Below, in pieces: positions 14,111 to 22,329 of a stretch of DNA of 23,589 bases. The DNA comes from DATFWC01 sp045801465. GTDB lineage: Bacteria > Pseudomonadota > Alphaproteobacteria > Rhizobiales > Xanthobacteraceae. Positions within the stretch are counted from its first letter, which is position 1; every line of letters starts with the position of its first letter. The stretch covers positions 1-23,589 of the forward strand of contig JBJMSU010000216.1 in NCBI GenBank assembly GCA_045801465.1, in the 5' to 3' direction. Position numbers and translations under genes: made by a program. Under the pieces are notes generated by a model. It was not told the origin of the DNA. It searched no databases and was given only the letters and a program-made list of their open reading frames with translations.

Positions 14111-15991
14111 TCAGCGGACTTGACCGGTGCTCTGATTGTCGCCGGTGAGGAGCGGGGTGATGCGGCGCACGGTGACGCGCCGGTTCTGCCGCTCGGCGGC
14201 CTCCGTCTGAACCTTGAGGTACTGCTCGCCGTACCCTTGGGTCGTCAGGTTCTCGGGCGGGATGTGGAAGCGCTCGGTAAGCGCGAGCGCCGCCGACTCG
14301 GCGCGGCGATCGGAGAGCGAGAGGTTGTCCACGTCGGCGCCCACCGCATCGGTGTGGCCTTCGATCAGGAAGACCTCGGCCGGGTTGCGCATGACCGCGC
14401 GGCTCATGGCGTTGGCGATCACCGCCAGTCGGTTGACCTGGTCGGGGGCGATCTCCCACGAACCGGACTCGAAGTTGATGGTGTCGACGTCGATGCGCGA
14501 CATGCGCTCGCGCAAAGGCTGGCTGTAGCGCACCTGCTCGAGCGTATAGCGGCGATCGATGCGCTCCACCGGCGCCGCCATCAACGTCTCGTAGATGATC
14601 TCAGGGCTGGCGCGCTCCGCCTCGACGATATAGCGCTCGCGCGGGATGCGAACGACCGGCGGCGGCAGGTCGACATAATAGGTCGTGCCCGACTGCCGGG
14701 TGTCGCGGCTGTCGATGATGATGACCTCGCGCCCATCGGGCGCGCGACGCACGCGCCGGATCAACCGGCCGTCATCGTCGGTGATGGTGATGATGCGTGT
14801 GCCGTCGGAACGCTCCACGATGGTGGTGGTCTCGGTGCCGCGCCGGTCGACACCGACTTCGCGTCCGCCCATGAGGAAACGGTTCGTCTCGTTGTGACGG
14901 ATGATGGTCTGGTTGCCCTCGCGGATGATGACGCGGTCGGGCTCGCGAATGACGAGCCTGTCGCCTTCACGCACCTCGCGCCGCTCGTTGCGCAGGTCGT
15001 CGACGCGGCGCAACGGCTGGCCCTGGGCTCCGGTCGGCTGCGGCGCAATGGCCCCGCGATCGGTCATCGCCGGCCGTGTCGCCTGTTGCGCCGGCGGTGG
15101 CGCGGTCGCAGTAGCCGGCTGGTTGGCGGGCGGCGGCGTCTGTGCCTGGCCTGTGGGCGGCTGCTGCTGAGCGGGCTGTCCTTGTGCGGCCGGGGGTTGC
15201 GGCTGCGCGGGCTGGCCCTGCGCGGCGGGCGGCTGCGGCTGAGCCGGCTGACCCTGCACGGCCGGCGGCTGCGGCTGAGTCGGCTGTCCTTGCGCAGCGG
15301 GTTGCGGCGGCTGACCGGGCCTGCCCTGGGCGGCGGGAGCTTGGCCTTGCGCCGGCGGCTGGCCGGATGCCGGCGCCTGACCGGGCTCTCTCGGACGCGT
15401 CTGATCGCGCGAAGCCGGTCGCTGCGGCTGACCGGGCCTGTCCTGCGCGGTTGACGGCGGTTGTCCGGTCGGCGGCTGTCCCTGCGCGGCGGGAGGTTGC
15501 GGCTGGCCTTGCGCCGGTGGCTGACCTTGCGCGGCCGGAGGTTGCGGCTGGCCCTGCGTCGGCGGTTGACCTTGGGCCGGGCGTTGCGGCGGCCGCGCTT
15601 TCTGCTCCTCGGCCGGCGGCGCCTGCGTCCGTTGCGGCTGCCCGGCGGGCGGTTGACCCTGTGCGGCCGGCGGTTGCGGCTGGCCCTGTGTCGGCGGCTG
15701 GCCTTGTGCTGGCCGCTGCGGTGGTCGCGCTTTCTGCTCTTCGGGCGGCGCTTGGGTCCGTTGCGGCTGGCCGGCGGGCGGTTGGCCCTGCGCGGCGGGC
15801 GGCTGCGTCTGCCCTTTGGGAGCCGGAGGTTGCTGCTTCGGTTGGGCCTTGGGGGCTTGCTTTTCCGCTCCGGGCGTCTCGGGCGCGGGCGGCGCTTGCG
15901 CCAGGATCAAGGTGTCGTCGGCCCAGCCGTGCGGAGCCGGCACAAAGGCCAGGATGCTGCCGGCGAGCAGAAGGGTTCGCTTTGTTGCCAT
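14111..15991 (-). CDS. OmpA-family outer-membrane/peptidoglycan-binding protein with Pro/Gln-rich repeat region
   Basis: A 626-residue exported protein. Order: signal peptide (MATKRTLLLAGSILAFVPAP, about 25 residues); a Pro/Gln/Gly-rich region to about residue 320 with long tandem repeats; a charged region (about 328-500) rich in RxxxRxGDRLVIREPDRVIIREG-type strands; and a C-terminal OmpA domain (505-620) with NFESGSWEI, EGHTDAVGADVDN (D548) and LSDRRAESAALAL, the residues that bind diaminopimelate in peptidoglycan. The start has GGAGGTGA just upstream; an earlier in-frame ATG at 16054 has none. I infer a protein anchored to peptidoglycan with an extended linker through the periplasm. The repeat region makes it prone to length variation. 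It lies 118 nt after the cox operon but is probably separate. Confidence 0.88.
   Translation of the reverse strand: MATKRTLLLAGSILAFVPAPHGWADDTLILAQAPPAPETPGAEKQAPKAQPKQQPPAPKGQTQPPAAQGQPPAGQPQRTQAPPEEQKARPPQRPAQGQPPTQGQPQPPAAQGQPPAGQPQRTQAPPAEEQKARPPQRPAQGQPPTQGQPQPPAAQGQPPAQGQPQPPAAQGQPPTGQPPSTAQDRPGQPQRPASRDQTRPREPGQAPASGQPPAQGQAPAAQGRPGQPPQPAAQGQPTQPQPPAVQGQPAQPQPPAAQGQPAQPQPPAAQGQPAQQQPPTGQAQTPPPANQPATATAPPPAQQATRPAMTDRGAIAPQPTGAQGQPLRRVDDLRNERREVREGDRLVIREPDRVIIREGNQTIIRHNETNRFLMGGREVGVDRRGTETTTIVERSDGTRIITITDDDGRLIRRVRRAPDGREVIIIDSRDTRQSGTTYYVDLPPPVVRIPRERYIVEAERASPEIIYETLMAAPVERIDRRYTLEQVRYSQPLRERMSRIDVDTINFESGSWEIAPDQVNRLAVIANAMSRAVMRNPAEVFLIEGHTDAVGADVDNLSLSDRRAESAALALTERFHIPPENLTTQGYGEQYLKVQTEAAERQNRRVTVRRITPLLTGDNQSTGQVR
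15140..15283 (-). repeat. 36-bp coding tandem repeat (4 units) in the OmpA-like gene
   Basis: Four consecutive 12-residue units of the form P(A/T)QPQPPAAQGQ at residues 237-284, with the last unit diverged (PAQQQPPTGQAQ). This is a within-gene minisatellite that keeps the frame. Confidence 0.8.
15548..15808 (-). repeat. About 132-bp coding tandem duplication in the OmpA-like gene
   Basis: Residues 62-104 and 105-148 are near-identical 43/44-residue units containing GQPPAGQPQRTQAPP, EEQKARPPQRPAQGQ and PPTQGQ. The second unit has one extra Ala. The DNA for the EEQKAR block recurs at a distance of 132 nt (15595 and 15727), so this is a recent in-frame duplication. A partial third unit follows. 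Confidence 0.85.
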
Positions 15992-16109
15992 ATTCACCTC
16001 CCCTGGACACATAGTCGGGAACCAACGGACGAGGGACGGTTCAGTTCCACGCAAAGAGGGAGGAGGTTGGGCGAAAATGCGGTTGCGTTAAGCACCCTCC
16101 GGACGCGGT

Positions 16110-16925
16110 TTACCGCGGCTGGCCGCGCCGGCGTCGTGCCACGATCTCGGCCAGGATCGAGAGCGCGATTTCGTCGGGCGTGATCGCGCCGAGGTCGAGG
16201 CCGGCGGGCGACTTTAGTCGCTCGAGGCGATTGCGGTCGACGCCGCGGGCGGCGAGCGCGTCTTTCAGCGCCGCCGCCTTCTTGCGGCTGCCGACGAAGC
16301 CGACGTAGTCGCGGTCCACCGCAAGTGCCGCCTGCAACGCCGCCTCATCGCCGCGTCCCTGGGTCGCGACCACCACGTAACGGGTGCCCGGCTCCTCGAC
16401 CGGGAGCGCATAGCCATCGATGCGCCGGTCGGCCTCGGCAAACTGCACCTGCTCGGCGGCGGGCGCGCACGCCGTGATGGCGAAGCCGAGCTTGCGGCCG
16501 AGGTCCGCGACGGCGAGCGCCACCGGGCTCGCGCCGCAGACGACAAGCTGCGGCCGCGGCAGCACCGGCTCGACGAACACGTCCATGGTGCCCTGGCTCG
16601 GGCACATGTTGTTGGCAAAGCGCACGCCGGCGCGCTCGTCGCCGCCTGCGACGCCCTGTTCCTGCAGCACATCGGGCGGCTGCACCGAGACGAGACGCGG
16701 CTTGCCATCAACGAGGGCCTCCCGCGCGGCCTTGAGAACCGCGGCGCGGGCGCAGCCGCCGCCGATCCATCCTTCCGAAATGGTGCCGTCGGGCAGGATC
16801 ACGGCCTTGGCGCCGGCCTTGGCCGCGGTCGCCGCAACAGTGCGCACCACGGTGGCGAGCGCGAACGGCTCCCCCTTGGCCTTGAGGCCGGAGATGAGAT
16901 CGAGAATATCGCCGACGCGGCCCAT
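16110..16925 (-). CDS. coxF: CoxF-like XdhC-family molybdenum cofactor maturation protein
   Basis: A 271-residue XdhC/CoxI family protein. The N-terminal domain has GWIGGGCARAAVL with Cys58, the residue used in XdhC-type proteins for handling the sulfurated Mo cofactor. The C-terminal Rossmann-like domain begins LVVCGASPVALAVADLGRKLGF and includes DYVGFVGSRKKAAALKDAL. Family members bind Mo cofactor and help sulfuration and insertion into Mo hydroxylases. As the last gene of the M-S-L-D-E order it corresponds to CoxF of Oligotropha, which is needed for the [CuSMoO2] centre. The ribosome site is weak. It is separated from coxE by 131 nt that carry a palindromic repeat. Confidence 0.88.
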   Translation of the reverse strand: MGRVGDILDLISGLKAKGEPFALATVVRTVAATAAKAGAKAVILPDGTISEGWIGGGCARAAVLKAAREALVDGKPRLVSVQPPDVLQEQGVAGGDERAGVRFANNMCPSQGTMDVFVEPVLPRPQLVVCGASPVALAVADLGRKLGFAITACAPAAEQVQFAEADRRIDGYALPVEEPGTRYVVVATQGRGDEAALQAALAVDRDYVGFVGSRKKAAALKDALAARGVDRNRLERLKSPAGLDLGAITPDEIALSILAEIVARRRRGQPR

Positions 16926-16941
16926 CAGACTCTCGTTTCAG

Positions 16942-17028
16942 TCGTTCCCGCGCAAGCGGGAACCCAGGACCACCGGCCTCACGATATCGTCTCCGACTGT
17001 GGTCATGGGTCCCCGCCTTCGCGGGGAC
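16942..17028 (-). repeat. Rhizobial intergenic palindromic repeat, copy B (coxE/coxF junction)
   Basis: Hairpins TTCCCGC-gcaa-GCGGGAA (16945-16962) and GTCCCCGC-cttc-GCGGGGAC (17009-17028) flank a spacer. Positions 16992-17013 are identical, inverted, to 12904-12925 of copy A. It fills the gap between coxE and coxF. Confidence 0.8.
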
Positions 17029-17056
17029 GACGTGGCTGTTGCAAGTGCAAACTGCA

Positions 17057-18250
17057 TCAGATTCTCGCGAGGTACGGCTCGAGCGCGGCGAGGCTGTCGA
17101 GATTGTGCGCGGGCGCGAACAGGTCGACATAGGGCAGGGCCGCCTGGATGCCGCGCGCGGCGGGCGTGTAGTCGCGCCAGCCCAAGAGCGGATTGAGCCA
17201 GATGATGCGGCGGCAGCGCCGGCGCAGGCGCCGCATCTCGGCGGCGAGGCGTTCCGGCTCGCCGGTATCGTAGCCGTCCGACACGATCATGACGGCGGTG
17301 CGCGAGTTGATGACGCGCGCCGCGTGCCAGCGGTTGAAGGTGGCGAGGCTCTCGCCGATGCGCGTGCCGCCGCCGATGCCCTGCGCCATGAGCGCCAGCC
17401 GTTCGACGGCGCGCGCCGCGTCGCGGTCGCGCAAGGTCGGCGAGACATGGGCGAGGCGGGTATGGAACACGAACGCCTCGGCTTCGCGGAACGCGTCCAC
17501 CACGCCGTGCAGGAAGCGCACGAAGAACGCGGTGTAGAGATTCATCGAGCCGGAGGCGTCGAGCAGCACGACGAGGCGCAGCGGCTTGCTCTTGCGCCGC
17601 CGCCACGCCGGCTCGACCGGCGTGCCGCCATGCGAAATATTGCGATGGATGGTGCGACGGAGATCGAGGCGGCGTCCGCGGCGGCGCACCTGCTCGCGAC
17701 GGACGAGCCGCGCCCGCATGGTGCGCGCGAGCCGCGCGGCGAGCTCATGCGCGCGCGTGACGTCGTCGGGATCCACGATGTGACGCAGATCCGCCGCGCT
17801 CAAAAGCTCCGCCCGGGAGGCGCCCTCGCGCCGACCGCTTTTGGCGGCGGCATCGCTGTCTGCACTCTCGCGCCGCTCCACATGATCGGGCGCGCCGAGC
17901 GGGCCTGGCGCGCCGCTGGTGGCGAGACGCCGCAACGAAGCGCGGCGTTCCGTCGGCGTGCCGGTGACGGTCGCCATGCGGCGCATGCCGCGGCCGCGCC
18001 AATAGGCGTCGAAGATCTCGTCGAAGCGTTCCCAGTCGGAGCGGGTGGCGCAGAACAGGGACTTCAGCGCCGGCTTGAGCGAAGACGGACGCAGGGCCGC
18101 CGGCGAGGCCAGGATGCGGAGCGCGTCGCGGGTCTCGGTAAGCCCGAGCTTGAACCCGTTCTCGCGCAGCGTGCGCACGAAGCCGGCAAGGCGGCGGCGC
18201 ATGCCGGCCCCGATGGTATCGCCGGGGTCATGGGCTGCGGCGGCGAGCAT
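17057..18250 (-). CDS. coxE: CoxE, VWA-domain protein of CO dehydrogenase maturation
   Basis: A 397-residue protein with a C-terminal von Willebrand A domain. The metal-site (MIDAS) motif is DASGS at 231-235, with GGGT and SDGYD further on as the other ligands. The N-terminal part (RTLRENGFKLGLTETRDAL) is characteristic of CoxE. In Oligotropha, CoxE acts with the AAA+ protein CoxD to build the Mo-S-Cu centre of CoxL; the pair is a MoxR-VWA system. The start at 18250 has a weak ribosome site; ATG at 18202 is an alternative. Adjacent on both sides are palindromic repeats instead of tight coupling. Confidence 0.9.
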   Translation of the reverse strand: MLAAAAHDPGDTIGAGMRRRLAGFVRTLRENGFKLGLTETRDALRILASPAALRPSSLKPALKSLFCATRSDWERFDEIFDAYWRGRGMRRMATVTGTPTERRASLRRLATSGAPGPLGAPDHVERRESADSDAAAKSGRREGASRAELLSAADLRHIVDPDDVTRAHELAARLARTMRARLVRREQVRRRGRRLDLRRTIHRNISHGGTPVEPAWRRRKSKPLRLVVLLDASGSMNLYTAFFVRFLHGVVDAFREAEAFVFHTRLAHVSPTLRDRDAARAVERLALMAQGIGGGTRIGESLATFNRWHAARVINSRTAVMIVSDGYDTGEPERLAAEMRRLRRRCRRIIWLNPLLGWRDYTPAARGIQAALPYVDLFAPAHNLDSLAALEPYLARI

Positions 18251-18267
18251 CTCACACGGTCAAGCTT

Positions 18268-18339
18268 GTAGCCCAGATGAAGCGAAGCGAAATCCGGGAG
18301 CGGCTGTCCCCGCATTACGCTTCGCTCCATGCGGGCCAC
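18268..18339. repeat. Intergenic palindromic repeat at the coxD/coxE junction
   Basis: Two 31-nt arms (18268-18298 and 18309-18339) are inverted with 25 of 31 positions matching; the shared inner block is agcgaagcg. The type, gtagccc.gatg.agcgaagcg, is familiar from rhizobial intergenic repeats. It occupies most of the 110-nt gap between coxD and coxE. Confidence 0.8.
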
Positions 18340-18360
18340 CAAAAACAGCTGCCATCGTCC

Positions 18361-19230
18361 TCACGCCACTTTGCCCAACAACCGGTCCGTGACCTCGCGC
18401 GTCACGCGGGAGCGATCCTCGTGCGTCTTGAGGAGGCACATCATGGTCTCGTGCACCGTCTCAGGCGTTTGCCGCAGATCGTGCGCCTCGAGACCTGCCA
18501 GCGTCGCTGCCCAGTCGAGGGTTTCCGCCACGCCCGGCACCTTGCGCAGGTCCTCCTTGCGGATTGCCGCGACCAGTTGAGCGACCTGCTGCGCGAGTGC
18601 AGCGTCAATGTGCGGCAAGCGCGCCGTGATGATGCGCGCCTCGCGATCGATGTCAGGGAAATCGAGATAGTGATAGAGGCAGCGACGACGCAACGCATCG
18701 GAAAGCTCCCGCGTGCCGTTGGAGGTGAGGACGACGCGAGGGATCGACGTCGCCGTGACGGTGCCGAATTCCGGAATGCTGACCTGAAAGTCGGACAGAA
18801 GCTCGAGCAGGAACGCTTCGAATTCCTCGTCGGCGCGATCGATTTCGTCGATCAGGAGAACCGGCGGATCGATGCGGCGGATCGCGGCGAGCAGCGGTCG
18901 CTCCAGCAGGTAGCGCTCCGAAAAGATGTGCTCCTCGATCACGTCGGCGTCGTCGCCCTCGCGCGCCTTGATGGCGAGCAGCTGGCGCTGGTAGTTCCAT
19001 TCGTAGAGCGCGGCGTTCTGGTCGAGGCCTTCGTAGCATTGCAGCCGGATCAACTCGGCGCCGTGCACGGCGGCGAGCGCCTTGCCGACCTCGGTCTTGC
19101 CGACGCCCGCCTCGCCTTCGATGAGGAGCGGGCGCTTGAGGAACTCCATCAGCCACAGCGCGGTCGCGAGCTCGCGGTCGGCGATATAGCCGACGGCCGC
19201 GAGGCGATCGGAGATGTCGGTGCGGTTCAT
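18361..19230 (-). CDS. coxD: CoxD, MoxR-type AAA+ ATPase for CO dehydrogenase maturation
   Basis: A 289-residue AAA+ protein. Walker A is GEAGVGKT (39-46), Walker B is VLLIDEIDRAD (124-134), and sensor-1 is VLTSNGTREL with RRRC as arginine region, all typical of the MoxR class. CoxD in Oligotropha is the membrane-associated chaperone needed for sulfuration and copper insertion in CoxL. The start at 19230 is where the family begins; the frame extends upstream into a repeat. The ribosome site is poor and lies next to the foot of a long hairpin. Gene order L-D-E-F is conserved in form I clusters. Confidence 0.93.
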   Translation of the reverse strand: MNRTDISDRLAAVGYIADRELATALWLMEFLKRPLLIEGEAGVGKTEVGKALAAVHGAELIRLQCYEGLDQNAALYEWNYQRQLLAIKAREGDDADVIEEHIFSERYLLERPLLAAIRRIDPPVLLIDEIDRADEEFEAFLLELLSDFQVSIPEFGTVTATSIPRVVLTSNGTRELSDALRRRCLYHYLDFPDIDREARIITARLPHIDAALAQQVAQLVAAIRKEDLRKVPGVAETLDWAATLAGLEAHDLRQTPETVHETMMCLLKTHEDRSRVTREVTDRLLGKVA

Positions 19231-19243
19231 GTCGATCTGCGCC

Positions 19244-19397
19244 GTAGGGTGGGTTGAGGCGCGTCGTGAGGCCTGGCGATGACGTCGCAGCGCCGCGCGC
19301 CGAAACCCACCGTCCGTGGAGCCGTTGATGGTGGGTTTCGGCGCGACATGCAGCGGTCCCATTCGCACGCCGAGCGCGGCGCCTCAACCCAACCTAC
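19244..19397. repeat. Large nested inverted repeat at the coxL/coxD junction
   Basis: The outer arms gtagggtgggttgaggcgc (19244-19262) and gcgcctcaacccaacctac (19379-19397) are inverted with one mismatch. The inner arms gcgccgaaacccacc (19297-19311) and ggtgggtttcggcgc (19330-19344) are perfect. It fills the 171-nt gap, starting 4 nt after the coxL stop and ending 13 nt before the coxD start. In mRNA it would be a long double hairpin. It is a rhizobial-type intergenic repeat. Confidence 0.88.
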
Positions 19398-19401
19398 AGA
19401 G

Positions 19402-21822
19402 CTACGCGTGCAGGCCGAGCTGGTCGGCCGCCATCCAGGTGCGCCAGTGGTCGTGCGGCATCGCGATGTGGGTGGCGCCCAGGAACGCAAAGGCGTCGTT
19501 GACCGCGTTGGCGAAGCACGGCACGCCGCCCACGTTCGGGCTCTCGCCCACGCCCTTGGCGCCGATCGGATGGTGCGGCGACGGCGTGGTGGTCCAGTCG
19601 GTCTCCCATTTCGGCGTCTCGACCGCCGTGGGAAGGAAATAGTCGAGGAACGACGCGGTGGTCACGTTGCCGCTCTCGTCATAGTGGATCTCCTGGCCCA
19701 TGGCGATGCCGAAGGCCTCGGTGAGTCCGCCATGGATCTGGCCCTCGATGATCATCGGGTTGATGCGGGTGCCGCAATCGTCCAGCGCATAGAAGCGCCG
19801 CACTTTGGTCACGCCGGTGTCGACGTCGACATCGACGACGCAGATATAGGCGCCGAACGGATAGGTCATGTTGGGCGGGTCGTAATAGTTCACCGCCTCG
19901 AGGCCCGGCTCCATGCCGGGCGGCACGCCGTGATAGGCCGCCCAGGCGAGCTCGGTCATGGTCTTGTGGCGCTCCGGAGTGCCCTTCACGCGGAAGCGGT
20001 CGACGTCCCATTCGAGGTCGTCGTCGTGCACCTCGAGCAGATAGGCGGCGATCATCTGCGCCTTGGCCTTGATCTTGCGGCAGGCCATGGCGGTGGCGGC
20101 GCCGGACACCGGGGTCGAGCGCGAGCCGTAGGTGCCGAGGCCATACGGCGCGGTGTCGGTATTTCCTTCCTCCACCGTGATGTTGTCGGCCGGCAGTCCG
20201 AGCTCGGTGGCGATGATCTGGGCGTAGGTGGTCTCGTGGCCCTGCCCTTGCGACTTCGTGCCGAGGCGGGCGATTCCCGTTCCGGTCGGATGGATGCGGA
20301 TCTCGGCGGAATCGAACATCGCGATGCCGAGGATGTCGCAGTTGCGCGAGGGCCCGGCGCCGACGATCTCGGTGAAGAAGGCCACGCCGATGCCCATCAG
20401 CTCGCGCGTCTCGCCGCGGCGGAACGCCTCCTGCCTGGCTTTTTGCTCTTCGCGCAGCTGTCTGTAATTGACGCTGTCCATCGCCTTCTGCAGGGCGGTG
20501 TGATAGTCGCCGGAATCGTATTCCCAGCCGAGCGCCGACGTGTACGGAAACTGCTCGCGCCGGATGAGATTCTTTATTCTGAGCTCGGCCGGATCCATGC
20601 CGAGCTTGCGCGCCAGGATGTCCATGGCGCGCTCGATGCAGTAGGCCGCCTCGGTGACGCGGAACGAACACCGATAGGCGACCCCGCCGGGCGCCTTATT
20701 GGTATAGACGCCGTCGACGATTACGTGGGCGGCCGGAAAGTCGTACGATCCGGTCACGATGTTGAAGAAGCCGGCCGGCCATTTGCTGGGATCGGCGCAG
20801 GCGTCGAACGCGCCGTGATCGGCGATCGTGTAGACGCGCAAGCCGGTGACCTTGCCGTCGCGGGTGGCGGCGATCTCGGCCTTCATGTGGTAGTCACGGG
20901 CAAAGGCCGTGCTCGACAGGTTCTCGATGCGATCCTCGACCCATTTCACCGGCCGTCCGGTGACGATCGAGGCCACGATGGCGCAGATGTAGCCCGGATA
21001 GGCGCCGACCTTGTTGCCGAACCCGCCGCCGATGTCGGGCGCGATCACGTGGATCTTGTGTTCGGGAATTTTCGAGATCAGCGAGCCGACGGTGCGGATG
21101 ACGTGCGGAGCCTGGAACGTGCCCCAGACGGTGAGCTCGCCCTTGATCTTGTCGAACGAAGCGACGCATTGGCAGGTCTCGAGCGGGCAGGGGTGCACCC
21201 GCTGATACGAGATCAGCTCGTCGATGGTGACGTCCGCCTTCTTGAACGCCGCATCGACGGCCTCCTTGTCGCCCATCTGCCAGGTGAAGACGTGGTTCGC
21301 GTGCTTGCGCTTGCCGTGCACGCCTTCGCTCTTGTCCTTGAGGTCTTCGCGGATCACCGGCGCGTCGGGCGTCATCGCCTTGAGCGGGTCGACGTTGACG
21401 GGAAGCGGCTCGTACTCGACCTCGACCAGGTCGGCAGCGTCGGCCGCGGTGTAGCGGTCCTCGGCGATCACGAAGGCGACTTCCTGGTTCTGGAAAAGAA
21501 CCTTGCCGTCGGCGAGCACCATCTGCACGTCGCCGGCGAGCGTCGGCATCCAGGCGAGGTTCACGGGCTTGAGCTCTTCGGCCGTCAGCACCGCGACCAC
21601 GCCGGGCAGCGCGGCGGCCTTGGACGTGTCGATCTTCTTGATGCGGGCATGGGCGTGCGGCGAGCGCACGAGATCGCCGTACAGCATGCCGGCGAGCTTG
21701 ATGTCGTCGACGTAGTTGCCCTTGCCCTGGATGAAGCGGATGTCCTCGACGCGCTTGCGCTTGCACCCCATGCCCTGGAGCCGCTCGGCGCGTTGTTCGG
21801 AGGTGAGCGCGACGTCGTTCAT
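19402..21822 (-). CDS. coxL: Form I aerobic carbon monoxide dehydrogenase large subunit
   Basis: An 806-residue catalytic subunit that oxidises CO with water to CO2, passing electrons through the FeS and FAD subunits toward quinone. The form I signature AYRCSFR is at 382-388, with Cys385 as the copper ligand (Cys388 in Oligotropha, Cys385 in Hydrogenophaga). Other landmarks are GGGFGNK at 265-271, the GQGHETTYAQI block, and C-terminal GAKGVGES with the catalytic Glu760, offset by the same 3 residues as Cys385 from Oligotropha (Glu763). Length and N-terminus match known CoxL. The start at 21822 overlaps the coxS stop (ATGA) and has GGAGG upstream within coxS. It is complete, with no sign of inactivation. 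Its order M-S-L is typical of form I. Confidence 0.97.
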   Translation of the reverse strand: MNDVALTSEQRAERLQGMGCKRKRVEDIRFIQGKGNYVDDIKLAGMLYGDLVRSPHAHARIKKIDTSKAAALPGVVAVLTAEELKPVNLAWMPTLAGDVQMVLADGKVLFQNQEVAFVIAEDRYTAADAADLVEVEYEPLPVNVDPLKAMTPDAPVIREDLKDKSEGVHGKRKHANHVFTWQMGDKEAVDAAFKKADVTIDELISYQRVHPCPLETCQCVASFDKIKGELTVWGTFQAPHVIRTVGSLISKIPEHKIHVIAPDIGGGFGNKVGAYPGYICAIVASIVTGRPVKWVEDRIENLSSTAFARDYHMKAEIAATRDGKVTGLRVYTIADHGAFDACADPSKWPAGFFNIVTGSYDFPAAHVIVDGVYTNKAPGGVAYRCSFRVTEAAYCIERAMDILARKLGMDPAELRIKNLIRREQFPYTSALGWEYDSGDYHTALQKAMDSVNYRQLREEQKARQEAFRRGETRELMGIGVAFFTEIVGAGPSRNCDILGIAMFDSAEIRIHPTGTGIARLGTKSQGQGHETTYAQIIATELGLPADNITVEEGNTDTAPYGLGTYGSRSTPVSGAATAMACRKIKAKAQMIAAYLLEVHDDDLEWDVDRFRVKGTPERHKTMTELAWAAYHGVPPGMEPGLEAVNYYDPPNMTYPFGAYICVVDVDVDTGVTKVRRFYALDDCGTRINPMIIEGQIHGGLTEAFGIAMGQEIHYDESGNVTTASFLDYFLPTAVETPKWETDWTTTPSPHHPIGAKGVGESPNVGGVPCFANAVNDAFAFLGATHIAMPHDHWRTWMAADQLGLHA

Positions 21823-22319
21823 TCTGCCGCCTCCTGGAACGCCACGCCGTTGAGCTTGGCGGCGGCGTATTGGATCGCCTTGACGATGTTCTGATAGCCG
21901 GTGCAGCGGCACAGGTTGCCGGAAATGCCGAGGCGGATCTCCTCCTCGCTCGGATTGCCGTTCTCCTGCAGGAGCCGATGCGCGCGCATGATCATGCCGG
22001 GCGTGCAGAAGCCGCATTGCAGCCCGTGCATCTCGCGGAAGGCTTCCTGCAGCACGTGCAGCGTGCCGTCGGCATTGGCCATGCCTTCGATCGTGAGGAT
22101 GTCGGCGCCGTTTGCCTGGACGGCGAACATGGTGCACGACTTCACCGATTTGCCGTCGAGATCGACCGTGCAGGCGCCGCAATGGCTGGTCTCGCAGCCG
22201 ATATGCGGGCCGGTCAGGTTGAGCTGCTCGCGTAGGAAATGGATCAGCAGCGTGCGCGGCTCGACCAAAGCATCGACCGGCTTGCCATTGACCTTGATGG
22301 CGATCTGGACCTTGGCCAT
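21819..22319 (-). CDS. coxS: CO dehydrogenase small (iron-sulfur) subunit
   Basis: A 166-residue protein that carries two [2Fe-2S] clusters and moves electrons from the Mo-Cu site to FAD. All eight cysteines are in place: C42, C47, C50 and C62 for the plant-ferredoxin-type cluster (GCETSHCGAC) and C102, C105, C137 and C139 for the helical-domain cluster (QCGFCTPG, NLCRCTGY). The ATG at 22319 follows the coxM stop by 10 nt with GGAGG right behind the TGA; an in-frame ATG at 22352 lies within coxM. The stop overlaps the coxL start by 4 nt. Confidence 0.97.
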   Translation of the reverse strand: MAKVQIAIKVNGKPVDALVEPRTLLIHFLREQLNLTGPHIGCETSHCGACTVDLDGKSVKSCTMFAVQANGADILTIEGMANADGTLHVLQEAFREMHGLQCGFCTPGMIMRAHRLLQENGNPSEEEIRLGISGNLCRCTGYQNIVKAIQYAAAKLNGVAFQEAAE

Positions 22320-22329
22320 GCCTGCCTCC

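Noticed and set aside
14120..15454. Open frames antisense to the OmpA-like gene and Leu/Arg-rich repeats there
   Set aside because: They are translations of the Pro/Gln repeat DNA on the other strand; signal peptide, ribosome site and OmpA domain support only the minus strand.
15140..15808. Regularly spaced repeats that could be taken for a CRISPR array
   Set aside because: The units are contiguous in-frame coding repeats without unique spacers, and no cas genes are near.
19279..21894. 871-codon open frame antisense to coxL
   Set aside because: Shadow frame of a GC-rich gene; the opposite strand encodes a complete CoxL with all catalytic residues.
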